Assembly (NCBI GenBank): GCA_045649415.1
Contig: JAZRPY010000032.1
Location: 1 to 64,000 of the forward strand
Direction of reading: 5' to 3'
DNA: 64,000 nucleotides
DNA from: CAKSQL01 sp045649415
GTDB lineage: Bacteria; Bacillota; Clostridia; UBA1381
Shown here: one piece after another, positions 60,148-64,000 of the stretch
How the letters are laid out: every line of letters begins with the position of its first letter
How positions within the stretch are numbered: the stretch's first letter is position 1
The notes under the pieces: model-generated
Told to the model about the DNA's origin: nothing
Database searches by the model: none
Seen by the model: the letters and a program-made list of their open reading frames with translations, nothing else
Program-made: the position numbers and the translations under genes

Positions 60148-62607
60148 TTATTTTTTCAAACCTAACTTTTCGGCCGATTCATCACGCATTTTGTATTTAA
60201 CAATTTTACCTGCTGCATTCATTGGGAATTCATCCACAAACATAAAGTATCTTGGAACTTTATGTCTTGCGATTGAAGCATAACCAAATTCTTTCATTTC
60301 GTTTTCGTCAGAAGTTTCACCTTTGTGAAGAATAACCCAAGCACAACATTCTTCACCGTATCTTTCATCGGGTACGCCCACAACCTGAACATCACGCACC
60401 TTTGGATTTGTAAGATAAAATTCCTCAATTTCTCTTGGATACAGGTTTTCGCCGCCACGGATAATCATATCCTTAAGTCTTCCGGTTACTTTGTAATATC
60501 CGTCAGGTGTTCTCATACAAATATCGCCTGAATGAAGCCAACCTTCACTGTCTATTGCTTGTGCAGTTGCTTCCGGCATCTTATAGTAGCCCTTCATAAT
60601 GTTAAAACCACGTGCTACAAATTCGCCGCTTTCGCCATCGGGCAATTCTTCATCTGTTTCAGGATCAATAATCTTACATTCAACGCCGGGGAATGCACTT
60701 CCTACAGTTTCAACTCTATGGTCGAGGTCTTCATTAACTTCACCCATAGTACAACCCGGAGATGCTTCGGTCTGACCGTAAACAGAAATAATTTCACTCA
60801 TATTCATTTCTACAGATGCACGTCGCATCAAGTCGGCCGGGCAGTTTGCACCTGCCATAATGCCTGTTCGCATATATGAGAAATCTGTTTTGGCAAAATC
60901 AGCGTGATTAAACATTGCAATAAACATTGTTGGCACGCCATTAAAGCAAGTAATGTGTTCGTCATTCACACAAGCAAGTGATGATTTTGGCGAGAAATAA
61001 GGAATAGGACAAAGTGTTCCGCCGTGTGTCATCATAGATGTCATAGAAAGCACCATCCCGAAGCAATGGAACATAGGCACCTGAATCATCATACGGTCAG
61101 CTGTTGACAAGTCCATTCTGTCACCGATAGTCTTGCCGTTATTTACAATATTTCTGTGTGTAAGCATAACACCTTTTGGGAATCCTGTTGTACCTGATGT
61201 GTACTGCATATTGCATACATCGTCAGGTTTTACAAGTGATGCGCGTCTTCTTACTTCTTCACGGGGAACAAGAGAAGAACGAGAAAGCATCTGTTCCCAA
61301 GTAAGACATCCATCCATAGAAAATCCTGCCGTTACAACATTTCTAAGGAACGGAAGATTCTTTGAATATAAAGGTTTACCAGGTTCTAAGTTTTCAAGTT
61401 CAGGGCAAAGCTCCTGAATTATTTCTTTGTAGTTTATGTCCTTGCAATACTCAATCATAACAAGAGTATGCGTGTCAGACTGCTTCAACAAATATTCAAT
61501 TTCATGAATCCTATAGGCAGTATTAACCGTAACTAAAACAGCACCAATTTTTGTTGTTGCCCAGAATGTAATAAACCACTGGGGCACATTTGTTGCCCAT
61601 ACTGCAACATGGTCTCCGGCTTTTACACCAATGGATATAAGTGCAGCCGCACATTCATCAACATCTCGTCTGAACTGTTCATAAGTTCTTGTATAATCAA
61701 GTGTTGGATACTTGAAAGCATACTGATCAGGATATTTTTCTGCCATTGTATCAAGAACTTCGGAGAATGTGGCATCAATAACATCATACTTTTTCCAAAC
61801 AAAAGTTCCTGTCTTATCTCTGTTATAGTACATCTTGTCAAAGGATTTCTTCTCACGATTGAGCTGAGAAATATAGTTGGCAAAATGAGTTAAAACGATA
61901 TCTGCATCGTTAATTTCTTCATTCCACGCTGCACAGATATATCCTTCATAGTTAAGGGATGAAAGTGCATTTATAAGCTTTGCTACATCAAGTTCACCTT
62001 CACCGATTAAAACTGTTTTGCCGTCCTTCATATCGCCAAGACGGACATACTTTATGTATGCACCCAAAGTTTTGATTGTTGCTTCAGATGTTTCACCTGC
62101 GGAAAAAAATGTACCTCTGACATTCCACGAAGCACCGATTACAGCAGAAGAGAAGTGGTTTATTATATCAATAACCTTTTCTGTGTTTGCCAATGCTCCA
62201 ACTGTCTCGAACAAAATATTGACATCGGTGTTTTCTGCTTTCTTTATAGCATCAGAAAGTTTTTCATCTAAAACATCGAATGAAATTTCATTATCAACGC
62301 GGACAATAACATTTGCAATTCCGGAAGCTGCAGCCATATCTACATATTTAACCACGATATCCGATGTGACATTTTTGTTATCAATGCTACCAGTCATACG
62401 AAGTGCCGAAATCGCAAGATTTCTGTTTACAAGTTTTCTTTTTGCATCAGCTTTGCGGTCACGTCTTAAAATACTGTCGTGATGCGCGCTTCTTTCCTTT
62501 ATTGCATCATATATTTCAAAGCCGTGGAATCCATAATCAAAGGCATAACGGCAAGTATCAAGAAAAGTTGCACGGCTTACATTCTTAGTTGAAAATACTA
62601 TCTTCAT
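60148..62607 (-). CDS. Fusion: sugar-phosphate isomerase-like TIM barrel + AMP-dependent acyl-CoA synthetase
   Basis: The 819-residue protein has two parts. Residues 1 to about 260 resemble the AP-endonuclease-2 / xylose-isomerase-like TIM barrel (GFHGFEIYDA, FETVGALANT, VRLGDMKDGK). Residues about 275-819 are a complete ANL-superfamily ligase: YTSGTTGFPKGVMLTH, YGQTEASPG, WLHSGDICM, GRLKDMIIRGGENLYP and the C-terminal lysine segment NAAGKIVKYKMRD. Such ligases activate a carboxylic acid to acyl-AMP and then usually acyl-CoA. The start ATG at 62607 has GAGGAGG; an upstream TTG gives a longer ORF without a site. It begins 2 nt after the LeuA-like gene. Confidence 0.88.
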   Translation of the reverse strand: MKIVFSTKNVSRATFLDTCRYAFDYGFHGFEIYDAIKERSAHHDSILRRDRKADAKRKLVNRNLAISALRMTGSIDNKNVTSDIVVKYVDMAAASGIANVIVRVDNEISFDVLDEKLSDAIKKAENTDVNILFETVGALANTEKVIDIINHFSSAVIGASWNVRGTFFSAGETSEATIKTLGAYIKYVRLGDMKDGKTVLIGEGELDVAKLINALSSLNYEGYICAAWNEEINDADIVLTHFANYISQLNREKKSFDKMYYNRDKTGTFVWKKYDVIDATFSEVLDTMAEKYPDQYAFKYPTLDYTRTYEQFRRDVDECAAALISIGVKAGDHVAVWATNVPQWFITFWATTKIGAVLVTVNTAYRIHEIEYLLKQSDTHTLVMIEYCKDINYKEIIQELCPELENLEPGKPLYSKNLPFLRNVVTAGFSMDGCLTWEQMLSRSSLVPREEVRRRASLVKPDDVCNMQYTSGTTGFPKGVMLTHRNIVNNGKTIGDRMDLSTADRMMIQVPMFHCFGMVLSMTSMMTHGGTLCPIPYFSPKSSLACVNDEHITCFNGVPTMFIAMFNHADFAKTDFSYMRTGIMAGANCPADLMRRASVEMNMSEIISVYGQTEASPGCTMGEVNEDLDHRVETVGSAFPGVECKIIDPETDEELPDGESGEFVARGFNIMKGYYKMPEATAQAIDSEGWLHSGDICMRTPDGYYKVTGRLKDMIIRGGENLYPREIEEFYLTNPKVRDVQVVGVPDERYGEECCAWVILHKGETSDENEMKEFGYASIARHKVPRYFMFVDEFPMNAAGKIVKYKMRDESAEKLGLKK

Positions 62608-62608
62608 A

Positions 62609-63997
62609 CTACGCCTCCTCAAATACTATCTTGTTAAGTGCATTTATATATGCTCTGATACTTGCAGCAACAATATCGGTTGAAGTTCCGTTACCGGAAT
62701 AAAGCTTTCCGTTATTGCGAAGTCTGACAAGTGCAGAACCTAATGCTTCCTTTCCTTCAGTTACAGACTGAACCTGAAAATCATCAAGCTCATAGTGATG
62801 ACCGATACACTGTTCGATTGCACGGAATGCTGAGTCAATAGGGCCATCTCCGCTTGCGACACCGCATATAATCTCATCATCACATTTAAGAGTTAGCTGT
62901 GACATTGAGTTCGCTACATTAGAGCTTGTTGTTGTATATGTTTCAAAATGGTATGTTGAAGGAGCCTGCATAGCAGAGCTTGCAATCAACGCTTCAAACT
63001 CTTTTGAGCCAACGGCACCCTTCTTTTCGCATACCTGCATAAGCGCCTTGTATACATTACCCACATCCGAATCAGAAAGTTCATATCCAAGAACAACTGC
63101 CGCCTGTGTAACCTGTGCAACTGAAGAATCGGAGTCAAGTAAAATCTTCTTCTTGTCACTTACTGTATTTTCATTTTCATAACTTTCATGCTTTATATTT
63201 GAAATCATATCATCAATACTTGCATGGATTTTAGTAATATCGAGCTTTATCTCTGCATCTATCTGTGCGCTGCATGCACGCATAGCATCAGAAATTTCTC
63301 CGGCAAGAAGAACATCCTTGCCTGCCATAGCACATTTGATACCGTCAGCACCTTTTGAAATGCCTGCAAATGCAGAAGCAACACCCATACTGATACGGTC
63401 AGAAACCTGAACATATACAGGTATGCTTACCGCATCTTTAACCATTGCAACTATTTCTGCAATCTGTTCAGGAGTTGATACACCCGCATCATCACAAACA
63501 GTTACAATACTTGCACCGTTTAATTCTGCTTCTTTTGCAGCAGCAACAAGAAAGTCACTGTCTGCTCTTGTTGCATCAAGTGCAGAAAACTCTACATCAG
63601 CGCAATATGTTTTTGCTTCTTTCACAAGTTCTGCAATTTTTTCAAGCATAACTGCCTGCTTTATATGATATGTATATTCCATCTGAATTGTAGAAACAGG
63701 AAGTTCAACCTGAAGACGAGGCTTCTTTGCATCTTTGATACATTCCCATACAGATGCAACTTCCTCTTTATTAAAGCCAACAGGAATAGCAAGAATAGCA
63801 TTCTGAACATTATGTGCGATTGTTTTATATATAATTGTATCTTCACGAAGATTATTTACAGCTGATAACTCGATGGCATCCGCACCAAGTGCATCTGCGC
63901 AATTTGCAATAGCTGACTTCTCACGGAAGAGCAGTGAAATTGCACGATCCTCTGAAAGTTTTTTAAGCGTAATGTCTGTAACGTTGATTGTTCTCAT
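62609..63997 (-). CDS. Isopropylmalate-synthase-like protein without catalytic residues
   Basis: The 462 residues align by eye with the DRE-TIM aldolase fold and the LeuA allosteric domain. The barrel spans about 1-260, with DITLKKLSEDRAISLLFREK at the start, where active enzymes have an R-D-G-E/Q core, here replaced by KKLSED. The metal HxH block near 200 reads VYVQVSDRISMGVAS, lacking both histidines. The C-terminal domain (about 330-460) keeps LeuA-type features: GDGPIDSAFRAIE and SGNGTSTDIVAASIRAYINA. It may be a non-catalytic sensor or scaffold protein, or a highly altered enzyme. The ATG at 63997 is three bases from the window end, so its upstream signals cannot be seen. Confidence 0.7.
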   Translation of the reverse strand: MRTINVTDITLKKLSEDRAISLLFREKSAIANCADALGADAIELSAVNNLREDTIIYKTIAHNVQNAILAIPVGFNKEEVASVWECIKDAKKPRLQVELPVSTIQMEYTYHIKQAVMLEKIAELVKEAKTYCADVEFSALDATRADSDFLVAAAKEAELNGASIVTVCDDAGVSTPEQIAEIVAMVKDAVSIPVYVQVSDRISMGVASAFAGISKGADGIKCAMAGKDVLLAGEISDAMRACSAQIDAEIKLDITKIHASIDDMISNIKHESYENENTVSDKKKILLDSDSSVAQVTQAAVVLGYELSDSDVGNVYKALMQVCEKKGAVGSKEFEALIASSAMQAPSTYHFETYTTTSSNVANSMSQLTLKCDDEIICGVASGDGPIDSAFRAIEQCIGHHYELDDFQVQSVTEGKEALGSALVRLRNNGKLYSGNGTSTDIVAASIRAYINALNKIVFEEA

Positions 63998-64000
63998 ACT

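Noticed and set aside
62018..62482. 154-codon plus-strand ORF opposite the TIM-barrel/AMP-ligase fusion
   Set aside because: Composition and position match an antisense shadow; the opposing frame has clear domains.

Overview
The window is AT-rich chromosomal DNA from a Clostridia-class Firmicute, most likely a gut Lachnospiraceae-type organism. The clues are the clostridial pyr operon with pyrK, an NfnAB pair, a PyrR-type attenuator, a T-box leader, a DUF6472-like small protein, strong TTGACA-17-TATAAT promoters and GGAGG ribosome binding sites. Genes for host-glycan use (GH95 alpha-fucosidase, sialate O-acetylesterase, L-fucose isomerase with an AraC regulator) fit a mucin-exposed habitat. 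No plasmid, phage or intact insertion sequence is evident.

Layout. 1-2570: a large secreted surface protein, cut by the window start, behind a ~345-nt leader that folds into a nested, riboswitch-like structure. 3100-12536: a small membrane protein, then the pyrimidine operon pyrC-carB-pyrK-pyrD-pyrF-pyrE-pyrB-pyrI with a PyrR-like attenuator and no carA. 12652-16379: fucosidase and acetylesterase. 16622-21795: typA, dusB, a nucleotidyltransferase and a diacylglycerol glycosyltransferase-like gene with a palindromic operator. 21876-24271: a catalytically dead GATase-like protein, hpt, a HIT protein, rpsU-yqeY and tRNA-Thr, followed by an unusual array of mini-hairpins. 24504-29121: ZIP transporter, Mrp ATPase, fucI and the divergent AraC gene. 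29140-35014: a polysaccharide O-acylation pair, ruvC, argG and argH. 35166-41736: a secreted protein with a short companion peptide, polA-ung, and HPr-EI of a PTS.

41776-52770 is one long leftward transcription unit. It starts with the classic pyrH-frr-uppS-cdsA-dxr-rseP-ispG envelope and isoprenoid cluster. It continues into an unusual module: a DUF6472-like protein, an ATP-grasp ligase resembling D-aspartate ligases, an aspartate racemase, and a Mur ligase fused to a full N-acetylglutamate kinase (ArgB). This module is the best candidate for an undescribed system. It looks like a peptidoglycan branch or alternative stem-peptide pathway tied to ornithine/arginine metabolism.

52861-58086: nfnAB, khpA-rpsP-ffh-ylxM, tRNA-Leu and tRNA-Gln. 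58198-59287: a deletion scar in which a T-box leader (specifier probably Ile) now precedes an HTH fragment fused to a fragment of a DAHP synthase gene. 59316-63997: a three-gene operon of an isopropylmalate-synthase-like protein without its metal-binding and catalytic residues, a TIM-barrel/AMP-ligase fusion, and an amidohydrolase. Its pathway is unknown.
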